Positions 16,560-25,726 are shown, numbered from the stretch's first letter. The stretch is 51,864 bases of DNA from Verrucomicrobiales bacterium (GCA_022361255.1 JAKSBG010000171.1:1-51864), one strand, 5' to 3'. The notes: generated from the letters alone by a model not told the origin. Translations and numbers: made by a program.

Positions 16560-17528
16560 ATGCAGAATTTCCCTGAAACTGACTCTCCTCTCGATCGCCG
16601 TGGATTTCTTTCGAGCGCAGGACTTGCCGCCGGTGCCCTTGGCGGGCTGAGCCTCTCCAGCGCCGAAACCGGACGCGCGGCGGAGGAAAAACGCCCCTTC
16701 AAGCTCTGCCTCAACATGTCCACGATTCGCGGTCATGAACTGGACGCGGCGGAAGAAATCGAAGTCGCGGGGAAAGCCGGATACGACTCCATCGAGCCGT
16801 GGTTTCGGAAGATCAACGAGTACGTCGAAAAGGGAGGATCGCTCAAGGATTTGAAAAAGCGCATCGACGATCACGGACTCACTGTCGAGAGCGCGATCGG
16901 TTTTGCCAAGTGGATCGTAAATGATCCCGAAGCCCGCGCAGCAGGACTGGAGGAAGCGAAGCGCGACATGGACACGATTGCTCAGCTTGGCGGCATGCGC
17001 ATCGCTGCTCCGCCTGCCGGATCCGGAGGAAAGGATGTGATTTCCCTCGATGATGCGGCAGACCGCTACCGCGACCTGCTCGTTCTCGGAGAAAAAATGG
17101 GTGTCGTTCCGCAGGTCGAAATGTGGGGTGGACATCCCATCATCGGGACGGTCGAAAAAGCGATTTACGTCGCGGTGCGGGCGGGACATCCCGACGCGTG
17201 TTTTCTCGGTGATGTCTACCATACCTACAAGGGAGGGTCTTCTTTTGATTCCATTCTCATGATGGGGCCTCATGCCTTGAAGGCTTATCATATGAACGAT
17301 TATCCGGCCGATCCGCCGCGCGAAACGATCAAGGATGCTGACCGCGTTTTCCCCGGGGACGGGATTGCCCCGATTCCAGAGATTCTCAGAAAATTCAAAT
17401 CCGTAGGGGCGGCGCCCGCGCTTTCACTGGAGTTGTTCAATAAAACCTATTGGGAAATGCCCGTGATGGAGTGTGCGAAAACCGGCTTGGAAAAAATGAA
17501 AGCGGTCATCTCTGAAGCAGGGGTGTAA
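16560..17528 (+). CDS. Tat-exported sugar phosphate isomerase/epimerase-type TIM-barrel protein
   Basis: About 322 residues. The ATG at 16560 puts a twin-arginine signal at the start (DRRGFLSSAGLAAGALGGLS). The rest matches the xylose-isomerase-like TIM barrel / AP endonuclease 2 family: FKLCLNMSTIRGHELDAAEE, YDSIEPWF, ESAIGFAKWIV, a PQVEMWGGHP strand with a metal Glu, FLGDVYHTYKGG with Asp/His, and LSLELFNKTYW. Such exported proteins are common in Verrucomicrobia and Planctomycetes and usually act on sugars, but the substrate is unknown. Its end faces the WD40 kinase gene across a triplet-repeat element. Confidence 0.88.
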   Translation: MQNFPETDSPLDRRGFLSSAGLAAGALGGLSLSSAETGRAAEEKRPFKLCLNMSTIRGHELDAAEEIEVAGKAGYDSIEPWFRKINEYVEKGGSLKDLKKRIDDHGLTVESAIGFAKWIVNDPEARAAGLEEAKRDMDTIAQLGGMRIAAPPAGSGGKDVISLDDAADRYRDLLVLGEKMGVVPQVEMWGGHPIIGTVEKAIYVAVRAGHPDACFLGDVYHTYKGGSSFDSILMMGPHALKAYHMNDYPADPPRETIKDADRVFPGDGIAPIPEILRKFKSVGAAPALSLELFNKTYWEMPVMECAKTGLEKMKAVISEAGV

Positions 17529-17540
17529 CTCTGACAAAGC

Positions 17541-17600
17541 GACGAAACAGGGTTTAACCTGATACCCAACAGGGTGCAGTCAGCGATTGTACCCTGTCTG
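17541..17600. repeat. triplet-word intergenic element A
   Basis: Between the convergent TIM-barrel and kinase genes lie AACAGGGT (17546-17553), CAACAGGGT (17567-17575) and, inverted, ACCCTGTC (17591-17598). The first two are on the plus strand and the third on the minus strand, so RNA from either direction can form a stem. The same words recur in three other intergenic gaps of this window. Confidence 0.65.
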
Positions 17601-17640
17601 TAGGGAAGCAGAGACGGTTCTGCATTGATCGCAGAAACCC

Positions 17641-20600
17641 TCACCTGCGCAGCCCACCGCGTTTCACTGCTGCAATTGCCTCTGGATTGTCCGGATCGAG
17701 TTGGAGAGCCTCCCGGAGCGAATCGGGGGTGGAGCGCTCGATCAGGCCTTTCACATAGGTCCCCGTTGGAACGGGAATTCCCGGGGCAAGGTCCCGGCTT
17801 GCGGGGGAAGCGAGAAGCCATTTCGCGTAGCGATAGGCAATTTCCCCTTCGCCGGAATTCGGTAGAGCCTCTCCAAGAGCATCGAGAGATCGCTCGTCGA
17901 TCGGGCCGGAATGACTTCCCTTGATCCGCTTTCCCCCCATCTTCTCGCAGAATGTGAGGAACCACGGTGGAAGGTCAGGTGCCTTCGGCGGCAGATTCCA
18001 GAGATAGCGCTTTTCGTCCGTGGAAACTACGAGGAGGATTTCTTCGTTGTCCGTAAACTCCACCGTTCGGACTGGATAGGGGAAGGGAAAGCGAAAGGTG
18101 AGAGGCTGTCTTGTCAGGGTGTCCCACAATTGAACGAAGTTTTGTCCGCTGACGACCGCGAAGCGGGAACCGTCCGGAGACAGTTTTGCGGAGACAACCC
18201 CTTGAGATTGGCGGAAGGGATTGGTCGTTCCGTCAGAGGAGGGAATGGGAAAGCTGTTGGGGCGGTCGGGGAGGGCGAGTTCTTTCGTTTCGATTCGCCG
18301 CAAAGGCAGTTGCTCCGGATGGAAATGCCGGAGTCCCGACACGGCGCTGGAGGACCTGCTGAGGTCATAGAGTTGAGCAGAACGGCGCAGTTCGTTGCAG
18401 ACGAGAAGGAACTTTCCGGCCGAATCGAAGGCGGCCGCACCGGTTCCCCCGGCTCCACTCAGTGCTTCGCCGAGGCCGGTGCGGGGATTGCTGAGCCGCA
18501 CGTTGCCTCCCTTTTCTGCAATCAGGATTTCTTTGCCCGCCGGTATTGTCCCGGAGAAAAAAAGCGGATTCTCGAGAACGGCGTCCGCTGCGGTGAGCTC
18601 ACCGGTTTCCGGATCCCAGTATCGACCGGTGCCAGAGCTGTCTCCGGCAAAAAGCTGTCGCGATGCGGTATCGAAAGTCAGCGTGGTGATTGCTCCCGAG
18701 TGGGTGAGCGGGGCAGTCATCGCGACCATGTTCTGCATGCGGAAGAGGTTCACGGTTCCACTCTTGTCTCCGATTGCCACGGGATTGCCCGAAGGCGCTG
18801 CAGCAATAGTGGAAATGGCCGATTCGTGGGCAGTCGCATTCCATTGCTGAAACTCCGTCCGGCGATCCCAGACTCCAACCATTCCGTTTTCTGTTCCATA
18901 GACAATCGAGAAATCATTGGGACTCACAATAATCGACGTGATTTCCCCCCGTTCGATGGCAAAGGATGGCGCTTCCGGCAAAGGTTCGTCCGTCCAGTTC
19001 TCAGAGAGTCGCAGGGAGTGGATGCGTCCTTCTTCTGTTCCCCAGGCAATCGTGCGGAGCTCTGCATCGCAGTGGAGTGAAGTGATTGCGAAAGGACAAT
19101 CAAAAGAGTGGACGACCAGGCCGGGTTCGGTGAGCCGGCGTATCTCGATTCGGTGGCTGTCTGAAATGACGAAGCTTTTTCCTCCTTCAAAGGCCGACAG
19201 AAATTTCACGGGCGAGTCGAATCCTGTTGGAAATACCTTTTTCTCTTTCTCCGCAAAATCGAAGGAGACGAGACGCTGCGTTTCATCCCCGTGGACCCCG
19301 ACTGCGAGTGCTTTTCGTCCGGATGGAGATAGCACCGGGAACTGCAGCCGGGTGATGGTCGAGGGATACTTCAGCGGTTCGGTGACAAGTTTACGGAAGG
19401 ATTCGTGCGCGAGAATAGAGAGAAGGCAGGAAGCGGACGCGTGGTGCTCCGGATCTGTCCGCAGCGCGCGGCAGAGATAGGCGATGGAGTCACCGGTTCT
19501 GCGTCGTTCGTGCAATTGAGTGGCGAGGCGAAAATCGGAATTTCGAAACGATTCCCGCAGACTGATTTCACTTTGCTGAAGGTCGCGACTGAGATGAATC
19601 GCCCGGCTGTACTGGATCGAGGCGAGAATGATCCCGATGGCGAGGGCAATGGCTCCCAGCATCGCACCGGTGACAGCCGTCCGATGCCGTTTTACGAATA
19701 GGCGGAGAAAATAGAGGGGCGGCGGTGAGCCCGCCCCGACCGGGCGCGAGCGGAGAATGTTGTCGAGGTCTCCGGCAAGTGCCGCCGCACTTTCGTAGCG
19801 GTCGTCCGGATGTTTTGCCATTGCCTTTCTCGTCACCCATTCGATGGGACCGCGGAGTTCTGGCCGGTGGGAGGAAAGGCGGGGCGGTTCGTTTTCTTTC
19901 ACCTTTTGGAGCAACTCGAGCAGTGACTCCTTGCGACTTCCGGAAGCAGGGAAGGGCGGTTTTTCTGCCAGTGTTTCGTAGAGCAAAACCCCGAGACTGT
20001 AGATGTCGCTTCGAGCGTCGATCGCATTGCCGTCGAAGGAAGCCTGTTCCGGACTCATGTATCCCGGAGTGCCCACCAACTGATACATCTCGGTGTATAC
20101 TGTCCGGTCCGTCAACGATTCGTCGAGGGCACGAGCGATACCGAAGTCGATCACCTTTGTAGTGGTCGTTCCGTCGACGCGCGTCGCAAGCACATTGGAG
20201 GGTTTGATGTCGCGGTGCAGAACTCCTTTGAGATGGGCGTGGTGAACCGCGAGACAAATGTCGCGAATGATCTGAATGCGTTCGAGCCGCTCGAGGTTCT
20301 CTTCCCGGCAAAATTCGGTTACGGGAATTCCGTCGACATATTCCATCGACACCCAGGGGGCTCCGTCAGCCGTTTCCCCGGCAGAGTAGACGGTCGCGAT
20401 GCCGGGATGATCCATCAGCGCGAGGGCCTGGCGCTCTGCTTCGAATCTTGCCAGTATTCGGGGCGAAGAAATTTCGGGACGCAGAATTTTCAGAGCTACA
20501 CTGCGACGGACGGGTGCGAGCTCCCGGGCTTCGTACACCCTGGCAAACCCGCCTTCGCCGATCATCCGGATGATTTCGTGATTTTCGACCGGTCCTGACG

Positions 20601-20730
20601 ACGGAGTTTCGCAGAGCTTTCCCGTATCGCTGACGGCGTCCGTGACGAGGCAGACCGGACATAAACCCATCGGCGCGTCGGCGGGAATTTCCGAGCCACA
20701 GTCCGGACAGCTGTCGGGTTCTTCGATCAT
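17641..20730 (-). CDS. zinc-ribbon Ser/Thr protein kinase with WD40 repeats
   Basis: About 1029 residues. It opens with a zinc ribbon (Cys 8, 11, 24, 27), followed by a Hanks-type kinase domain: GEGGFARVYEA, VALKIL, HRDIKPSNVL (about 172) and VIDFGIARAL (about 195), then GTPGYMSPEQA. A transmembrane helix lies near 353-375 (TGAMLGAIALAIGIILASI). The long C-terminal part holds WD40-type repeats (HESAISTIAAAPSGNPVAIG, IVSPNDFSIVYGTENGMVGV, RTVEFTDNEEILLVVS) and a tail resembling a TPR. The ATG at 20730 overlaps the sigma factor stop as ATGA, so the kinase is translationally coupled to it; an upstream in-frame ATG at 20760 is less likely. It probably controls, or is controlled by, that sigma factor. 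Confidence 0.9.
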   Translation of the reverse strand: MIEEPDSCPDCGSEIPADAPMGLCPVCLVTDAVSDTGKLCETPSSGPVENHEIIRMIGEGGFARVYEARELAPVRRSVALKILRPEISSPRILARFEAERQALALMDHPGIATVYSAGETADGAPWVSMEYVDGIPVTEFCREENLERLERIQIIRDICLAVHHAHLKGVLHRDIKPSNVLATRVDGTTTTKVIDFGIARALDESLTDRTVYTEMYQLVGTPGYMSPEQASFDGNAIDARSDIYSLGVLLYETLAEKPPFPASGSRKESLLELLQKVKENEPPRLSSHRPELRGPIEWVTRKAMAKHPDDRYESAAALAGDLDNILRSRPVGAGSPPPLYFLRLFVKRHRTAVTGAMLGAIALAIGIILASIQYSRAIHLSRDLQQSEISLRESFRNSDFRLATQLHERRRTGDSIAYLCRALRTDPEHHASASCLLSILAHESFRKLVTEPLKYPSTITRLQFPVLSPSGRKALAVGVHGDETQRLVSFDFAEKEKKVFPTGFDSPVKFLSAFEGGKSFVISDSHRIEIRRLTEPGLVVHSFDCPFAITSLHCDAELRTIAWGTEEGRIHSLRLSENWTDEPLPEAPSFAIERGEITSIIVSPNDFSIVYGTENGMVGVWDRRTEFQQWNATAHESAISTIAAAPSGNPVAIGDKSGTVNLFRMQNMVAMTAPLTHSGAITTLTFDTASRQLFAGDSSGTGRYWDPETGELTAADAVLENPLFFSGTIPAGKEILIAEKGGNVRLSNPRTGLGEALSGAGGTGAAAFDSAGKFLLVCNELRRSAQLYDLSRSSSAVSGLRHFHPEQLPLRRIETKELALPDRPNSFPIPSSDGTTNPFRQSQGVVSAKLSPDGSRFAVVSGQNFVQLWDTLTRQPLTFRFPFPYPVRTVEFTDNEEILLVVSTDEKRYLWNLPPKAPDLPPWFLTFCEKMGGKRIKGSHSGPIDERSLDALGEALPNSGEGEIAYRYAKWLLASPASRDLAPGIPVPTGTYVKGLIERSTPDSLREALQLDPDNPEAIAAVKRGGLRR

Positions 20731-21473
20731 TCCGGAGACTGAAATGCCGAGAGAAGCCATTGGATCTCCTCTTCCACGTCGGCCTCGTCTTCGACGGTTG
20801 CAGCTATGTGGCGGAACAAGGTATTGCGGAACCGTTTCCGCATCCGGTGAACCGCCATTTTCACAGCGGCCTCGGACAGGCCGATTCTTTCCCCCGCTTC
20901 GGCATAGTTCAGGGAGGCACGTCGACCGTTGAGAAATTCAGACAGCGCAGTGAAAACTTCCTCTTTGTCCTGCTTGCGATAATCCTTCCGCAGTTCTTCG
21001 AGAACGTTTTCGAGCACGGTCATGGCCCATCGTCTTTCGAAGAGCTTTTCCGGCGAAAGCCGGTCGACCGGTTCAAGGGCGTAGCGCTTTTCGGCGTCGG
21101 CGGAATCGATGGATAAGGCTGGCTTTCCACCTCCGCGCTTTTCTGCGGAGCGCTTGCGGTAATCCTGGGAAAGAAAATGACTGACGGAAGTGGCGAGAAA
21201 GGAACGGAGTTTGCCGCGCTCCCGGTCGGCGCAGGCAAAATCCCTGCGTCGAAGAAATTCGGCAAAAAAAGCCTGGGTCAGGTCTTCTGCATCGTGAGAG
21301 CTTTTTCCGCGACGGCGAATGTAGGCGTAGACGGGATACCAGTAGAGTTCGCAGAGGTGGGCAAGAGCGTCTGAACCGAGCGTGTTCGGTTCAGACGCCC
21401 GGGCGAGAACTGTCCACGGCGTTTCGGGAAAGGCATTTGATCCGCCAGCGGCAGCGGGTTTCGGCTCAGACAT
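20727..21473 (-). CDS. ECF-like sigma factor coupled to a kinase
   Basis: About 248 residues with sigma region 2 (LCELYWYPVYAYIRRRGKS, DAEDLTQAFFAEFLRRRDF, KLRSFLATSVSHFLSQDYRK) and region 4 (LNYAEAGERIGLSEAAVKMA, VHRMRKRFRNTLFRHI). It belongs to the sigma subgroup commonly found beside zinc-ribbon Ser/Thr kinases in Planctomycetes and Verrucomicrobia. Starts at 21473, 21482 and 21518 are all in frame and none has a good ribosome site; 21473 is chosen because the conserved part (TPWTVLARAS) follows shortly. The stop overlaps the kinase start (ATGA). Confidence 0.88.
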   Translation of the reverse strand: MSEPKPAAAGGSNAFPETPWTVLARASEPNTLGSDALAHLCELYWYPVYAYIRRRGKSSHDAEDLTQAFFAEFLRRRDFACADRERGKLRSFLATSVSHFLSQDYRKRSAEKRGGGKPALSIDSADAEKRYALEPVDRLSPEKLFERRWAMTVLENVLEELRKDYRKQDKEEVFTALSEFLNGRRASLNYAEAGERIGLSEAAVKMAVHRMRKRFRNTLFRHIAATVEDEADVEEEIQWLLSAFQSPE

Positions 21474-21592
21474 TGCGATCATTCTGCGGCAGACGGGATG
21501 TCCGGTCAATTCATGCAAAAAAAATTGTGAGGCAGCCTGTTACCTTTCTACGGAAAACGCTCAACAGAGGGTGACAACAACTAACAAATCGA

Positions 21593-23197
21593 ATGAAACG
21601 ATCACAACTACTTATCACTGCAGGAGCGATTTCTATTTTGCTTTTCACCCCTTTGGTTCTCACAAAAACCCATGCCGGCCCCGTTTATCCGACGGAGTCG
21701 GCGGCAACCCGGGTTCTGGGGCAGCCTGATCTCACGACGAATGGCAACGGGGATGCCGCCAACCAGTTTTATTTCCCTCTCGATGTGGAAGTCGATCCCG
21801 CGACGGGGAAGGTCTTCGTTGCAGACGGGGGCAACAATCGAGTTCTCCGCTTCGCCTCGATCGATGACATCGCCGACGGGGCGGATGCGGAAGCCGTGCT
21901 GGGGCAAAGCGATTTCGGTCTGAGCGCAGCTGCCACGACAGCGAGTGGAATGAATGAACCAAGTGGACTCAAGATTGGTCCATCCGGGGAACTCTGGGTC
22001 GCAGAAAACGGGAACAACCGTGTTCTCCGCTTTGACAACGCGGCGACGGTATCCTCCGGTGCCAGTGCCGACGCGGTTCTTGGGCAATCCGATTTCACGT
22101 CGTCTACAAGTGGGGACGGTGCCGGGGAGATGAATGGGCCGCGTGATGTGGCTGTGGATGATGACGGAAATCTGTTCGTCACCGAGATACGGAACAGCAG
22201 GGTGCTGATTTTTCTCAATGCGGCATCGAAGGCGGATGGAGCAGACGCCGATCAGGTTTTGGGACAGACGGACTTTGATGAGAGCAGCACGGGCACCGAC
22301 GCTGATTCTTTTAAGAACCCGCAGGGAGCTGATCTCAGCGAAAACGGAACCCTTTACGTGGCTGATTCAGGAAATAACAGAATCATGATTTTCTCTGACG
22401 TGATCGCTTCGGGGAACGGACTCGATGCGGACGCTGTGCTGGGACAAGAGGATTTTGAGACTGGCGACGAGGGACTGTCCGCCTTTGAATTTGATTATCC
22501 CAACAAACTCTGCGTGAAAAGCGACGGCACCCTTCTCGTGGCCGACAAAGACAACCGGCGGATCCTCGTGTTTTACGATGTCGCAGGTCAGTCGGGAGAG
22601 GTCGCTGCCAATGCTGTCATTGGACAGGAAGATTTCGAATCAGAAGATCGTTATTCCGGTGCAACCGCAACGTCGCTTCCGCTGGGTGTTTGCGTGGATA
22701 CTGACGAGCGGATCTACGTAGCGGATTTCGACCGCCAGCGGGTTGCCGTGTTCGAATCCGAATCCACCCAGCCGGATCTGACCGTCGGTGCCACTTCATC
22801 GGAAAGGAAAGGGGACGACGTTTACAACAGTTCCGGCTCCGGGCAGAGAAAGAGCATTCGGATTACGAGGAGAAAAAGAGTGAAGTTTCACTGCTCCGTT
22901 GAAAATGACGGGTCGATTGACGAAAATTTCCTGATCTCAGGTAAGGGGAGCAATTCCAGATTCCGTGTGAAGCACTATCTTATTTCCGGAGGAAAAACGA
23001 ATGTTACCGGAGCGGTAAGGCGGGGGACCCACGAAACTTCGGATATTGCTTCTGCTGGAATGCTTCGCTACCGGATGGAGGTAAAGCCGAAGTCACGAAT
23101 GAAAAACAGGAGAGGTAATTTCAACACCTGGCTGAGAGGCCTCTCGTTGATTGACAGTGAGCAGGACAAAGTTCGAGGCCGAGTGAAGAAGCGATAG
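21593..23197 (+). CDS. secreted NHL-repeat beta-propeller protein
   Basis: 534 residues with a signal peptide (LLITAGAISILLFTPLVLTK, cleaved near HAG). The first 390 residues contain six blocks beginning with a VLGQ-x-DF or VIGQ-x-DF word, each followed by NHL-type blade strands (VEVDPATGKVFVADGGNNRV, LSENGTLYVADSGNNRIMIF), forming a six-bladed propeller. The remaining 140 residues are a basic beta-rich domain (FLISGKGSNSRFRVKHYLI, GGKTNVTGAVRRGTHE). It is likely an exported binding or surface protein, with no catalytic motif. It is divergent from the sigma/kinase pair, and no partner genes are evident. Confidence 0.85.
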   Translation: MKRSQLLITAGAISILLFTPLVLTKTHAGPVYPTESAATRVLGQPDLTTNGNGDAANQFYFPLDVEVDPATGKVFVADGGNNRVLRFASIDDIADGADAEAVLGQSDFGLSAAATTASGMNEPSGLKIGPSGELWVAENGNNRVLRFDNAATVSSGASADAVLGQSDFTSSTSGDGAGEMNGPRDVAVDDDGNLFVTEIRNSRVLIFLNAASKADGADADQVLGQTDFDESSTGTDADSFKNPQGADLSENGTLYVADSGNNRIMIFSDVIASGNGLDADAVLGQEDFETGDEGLSAFEFDYPNKLCVKSDGTLLVADKDNRRILVFYDVAGQSGEVAANAVIGQEDFESEDRYSGATATSLPLGVCVDTDERIYVADFDRQRVAVFESESTQPDLTVGATSSERKGDDVYNSSGSGQRKSIRITRRKRVKFHCSVENDGSIDENFLISGKGSNSRFRVKHYLISGGKTNVTGAVRRGTHETSDIASAGMLRYRMEVKPKSRMKNRRGNFNTWLRGLSLIDSEQDKVRGRVKKR

Positions 23198-23236
23198 GGG
23201 CGGGAATTCAGGCTTCACCGCGAAGGAAAGGGATGC

Positions 23237-24172
23237 TTACTCTTCGGCATCCCCTGTTTCCGCCACTTCTGAATTCGGAACTTCCGGTGACGGCCCTTTC
23301 TCCGCGCGGGCAATCATGGCATCAAACTGTTTGAACGTGCGGCTCGCAAAGCGGTAGCGGTGAGTGATTTCAATCTGACGTTCGTCTGAAAGGTTCTCCC
23401 AGACGCCGTTGTCTTCAGCTCTGGCCTGAAGCTCTTCAAACTGTTTCAGACAAAAGTGAATTTTGGAGCGGTATTTTTTCAACGTCTCAACCGGAATAGG
23501 GGTTCCGTTCACGGTGTTACTTTCCGTTTCGAGAAGATAGAGATTCATCGCTGCCGAAGCGGCTGTGAGCCAGGGTTCCGGATCCTCTTTTTCTTTTGAA
23601 ACTTCAGCAAGAGTTGCGTTGCCGACTGTGACGGCATGCTTCCGGGATTTGGAGTCGCCTCCAAAATCGTGTGTGGTAAGAAACAAATGGTAGGAATTGT
23701 AAGCTCCGTAGTGTCCCGGATCCATTTTGTAGCTTCTCAGGAGCATCAACTCGACTTCCTTTTTTACTGTTGCCAGATGTTTTTCGTTCAGGGAGAACGG
23801 ATTGGTTCTCGTATACTGCACGACGCGCATGTCATGGAACCATTTTTTCATCTGCTCAACGACAGGACGTTTCGGGGTTTCGCTCTCGTCCTTCGGGGTA
23901 TCGACTGCCTGGGGCATGGTGGAATGGGCAATGGATCCATCCATCACATGAGGAACGATCTGCTCCACACCGAGATGCCAAACGCGATCCACAGTTGTTT
24001 CTGAAAGGCGTGCCATCAATCTTCCATAAGCAGATCCGTAGATAGCCATCGGATTTCTGTCGTGTTGAAGGGCACCGTGCGAACGCAAATTCAAAACGCT
24101 GACAGAAGTCAGGATAATTCCAGTCACGGCCAGTAAGAGCGAGGAAATACAGGGGCGGGTCGATATTGTCAT
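23237..24172 (-). CDS. conserved hypothetical exported or membrane-anchored protein
   Basis: I do not recognise this 311-residue protein. It has an N-terminal hydrophobic segment (ISSLLLAVTGIILTSVSVLN) that could be an anchor or signal peptide. The rest is a soluble, mostly helical region rich in His and aromatic residues (NSYHLFLTTHDFGGDSKSRK, LTAASAAMNLYLLETES). The C-terminus is acidic (SEVAETGDAEE). It is the distal gene on the minus strand facing the NHL gene, and a long AT-rich gap lies upstream of its start. Confidence 0.65.
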   Translation of the reverse strand: MTISTRPCISSLLLAVTGIILTSVSVLNLRSHGALQHDRNPMAIYGSAYGRLMARLSETTVDRVWHLGVEQIVPHVMDGSIAHSTMPQAVDTPKDESETPKRPVVEQMKKWFHDMRVVQYTRTNPFSLNEKHLATVKKEVELMLLRSYKMDPGHYGAYNSYHLFLTTHDFGGDSKSRKHAVTVGNATLAEVSKEKEDPEPWLTAASAAMNLYLLETESNTVNGTPIPVETLKKYRSKIHFCLKQFEELQARAEDNGVWENLSDERQIEITHRYRFASRTFKQFDAMIARAEKGPSPEVPNSEVAETGDAEE

Positions 24173-24590
24173 GTAATCAAACAGGAAGTGAAAAGGAGCT
24201 GATAGTGAGTGGAAAAACGCTTGCGGGGAGTGAGTCAGTTGGAAACGAATCTCTGAACCAATCCGGTGAAATGGTCAGGGACGGAGAATTCGTATTCAAC
24301 ATGCGTGGATTCATTGCGTAGATATTATTTCAATAATTTTAATAATCAATCAAATTTTTAGTTTAAAGCTTGTTGTTTTTTGTGGATAATATTTCTCAAA
24401 CAGGTGCGGGGTTGTTCGTGCACGGCTGGTGGGAAGGCAGATAGAGTGTGCTTCCCCGCAGGTGTTGGTTGGGGGCGGATGGGCTCCGTATCAAGCTAGC
24501 GGAAGAGTTTTGTATGAAAATTATAATAAATATTGCAGTTTTCTAAAGATGTCTTAATTTATTTGCCACAATCACCCACTTCTTCCCAAA
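24173..24590. other. long AT-rich intergenic region with a DnaA-box match
   Basis: This 418-bp gap between divergent genes contains no convincing gene. Roughly 24310-24395 is strongly AT-rich and includes TGTGGATAA (24381-24389), the exact reverse complement of the DnaA box TTATCCACA. Only one perfect box was found, and no dnaA, dnaN or other replication gene is adjacent. A TATAAT (24522-24527) lies 63 bp before the ATG at 24591, but no matching -35 is visible. Confidence 0.5.
24522..24527 (+). promoter_or_regulatory. possible -10 element of the NicO-like gene
   Basis: A perfect TATAAT lies 63 bp upstream of the ATG at 24591, in an AT-rich context. The expected -35 position reads AGCGGAA-like sequence rather than TTGACA, so this is only a weak candidate. 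Confidence 0.25.
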
Positions 24591-25229
24591 ATGTCGTTCG
24601 AACAAATTCTCTTCTTGATCGGATTTTCATTCGTCCACGTGTTCTTTCCGGGGCATCCCACTCCGCTACTTCTTGCCACGGGCGGAATGACTCGCCGAAA
24701 GGCCTGGAATCTCACGTTCGGAATGGCAATCGCTCACGGCGTTCTCGATGCGACGGCCCTCGGACTCGGTCAGTTCGTGCTGCGAATGCTGGCGTCGGTT
24801 TGGCCCGCCGGAAAATTTTATCTGACGAATCTCGATATTCCGATCCTTACTATTCTTGGAATTTTTCTCCTTGTGGAAGCGTTTCGTCGCCACCCGGAAG
24901 AGGAGGGGGCAGCGAAGAAAGTTTTGAACTTCAAACGTCCGTTTCTTGCCGGAGCGGCAATTGGGCTGATCCCCGGGCCCGATACGATCGGCTATGCAAT
25001 GGTGGGGAGTGCACTTGGACTGCACGGACTTGCCCACGCACTCACTGCGGTGCTGGTTGTCTTTGTTGGCACCGCGTTGGGATTTTGCAGCGTCACTGCA
25101 GTGACAGGGTTTTTTCCGAGCCTCATCAAAAGTCCCAAACTGGGAACCGCCATCTGTCTGTTTACTGCCTTTCTCTGCTTTGCCAGCGTCTGCTACCGCA
25201 CCTGGAACACCTGGAGCGACTGGGCCTGA
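24591..25229 (+). CDS. multi-pass membrane protein, NicO/LysE-like exporter candidate
   Basis: This 212-residue protein has about six hydrophobic segments. Two Pro-Gly turns are visible, one near the N-terminus (FSFVHVFFPGHPTPLLLATG) and one in the second half (AAIGLIPGPDTIGYAMVG), as expected of a two-repeat exporter fold. A charged loop (RRHPEEEGAAKK) separates the halves. This resembles NicO/RcnA or LysE/UreH-type metal or solute exporters, but the His-rich loop typical of RcnA is absent, so the substrate is open. No Shine-Dalgarno precedes the ATG. A lipoprotein gene follows after 27 bp. Confidence 0.6.
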   Translation: MSFEQILFLIGFSFVHVFFPGHPTPLLLATGGMTRRKAWNLTFGMAIAHGVLDATALGLGQFVLRMLASVWPAGKFYLTNLDIPILTILGIFLLVEAFRRHPEEEGAAKKVLNFKRPFLAGAAIGLIPGPDTIGYAMVGSALGLHGLAHALTAVLVVFVGTALGFCSVTAVTGFFPSLIKSPKLGTAICLFTAFLCFASVCYRTWNTWSDWA

Positions 25230-25256
25230 ATCGCATTTTGCTCTCCTACCAAAACC

Positions 25257-25664
25257 ATGAAACGGTTTCCCTCAATACTATTGCTCTCAGTGGTCCTCAC
25301 TCTTGGTGCGTGCACTGGAAAGAAAGAAAAAGAAGTCCCTGAAGACTGGCATCCCGAGCAGGCTTCGGTTGCCCGCCATATCACCAGCGTGCACGGATTT
25401 ACGATCAGTGAAAAAGAGAATTCGCACCTCAGGGTCGAAAAGGTAGACAAGAAAATCGTGGCTACGTTTCGCGAGGACGTTCTCAAAGATCTGGGCGGAG
25501 AGAAAGCTCTCTACGTCTTTGCCTGGGAACAGAATCCCCAGACCGTTTCCCGCGCAGAGTATCTCTATTTCCTGGAAGCCCTCCACGCCTATCTCGTTCT
25601 GAATGCCCCGAAGTGGGATGGAGGGGAAGGTGCTTCCACGGAAGCGCCGAAGGCTGATTCCTGA
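25257..25664 (+). CDS. small predicted lipoprotein
   Basis: 135 residues beginning with a lipoprotein signal peptide whose lipobox is LGAC (ILLLSVVLTLGACTG), followed by a charged, mostly hydrophilic domain (EVPEDWHPEQASVARHITSV, YVFAWEQNPQTVSRAEYLYF). I do not recognise a domain. It is 27 bp after the NicO-like gene, so an operon is likely. Outer-membrane or periplasmic location is inferred from the lipobox. Confidence 0.65.
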   Translation: MKRFPSILLLSVVLTLGACTGKKEKEVPEDWHPEQASVARHITSVHGFTISEKENSHLRVEKVDKKIVATFREDVLKDLGGEKALYVFAWEQNPQTVSRAEYLYFLEALHAYLVLNAPKWDGGEGASTEAPKADS

Positions 25665-25668
25665 ACCG

Positions 25669-25726
25669 ACAACTGGGTAAGGTCGACGAGCAGACCCTGT
25701 CAGGTCCGCGACCAAACCCTGTTGAA
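25669..25726. repeat. triplet-word intergenic element B
   Basis: Between two convergent genes lie a degenerate ACAACTGGGT near 25669, then inverted ACCCTGTC (25694-25701) and inverted ACCCTGTTG (25716-25724). It is a variant of the element found at 17541, 35046 and 42611. Confidence 0.6.

Noticed and set aside
17911-19080. Plus-strand 389-codon open frame
   Set aside because: It lies antisense to the WD40 kinase gene, has no recognisable domain or ribosome site, and the opposite strand encodes clear motifs.
24300-24400. Chromosomal origin (oriC)
   Set aside because: Only one perfect DnaA box and no neighbouring replication genes; reported only as an observation.
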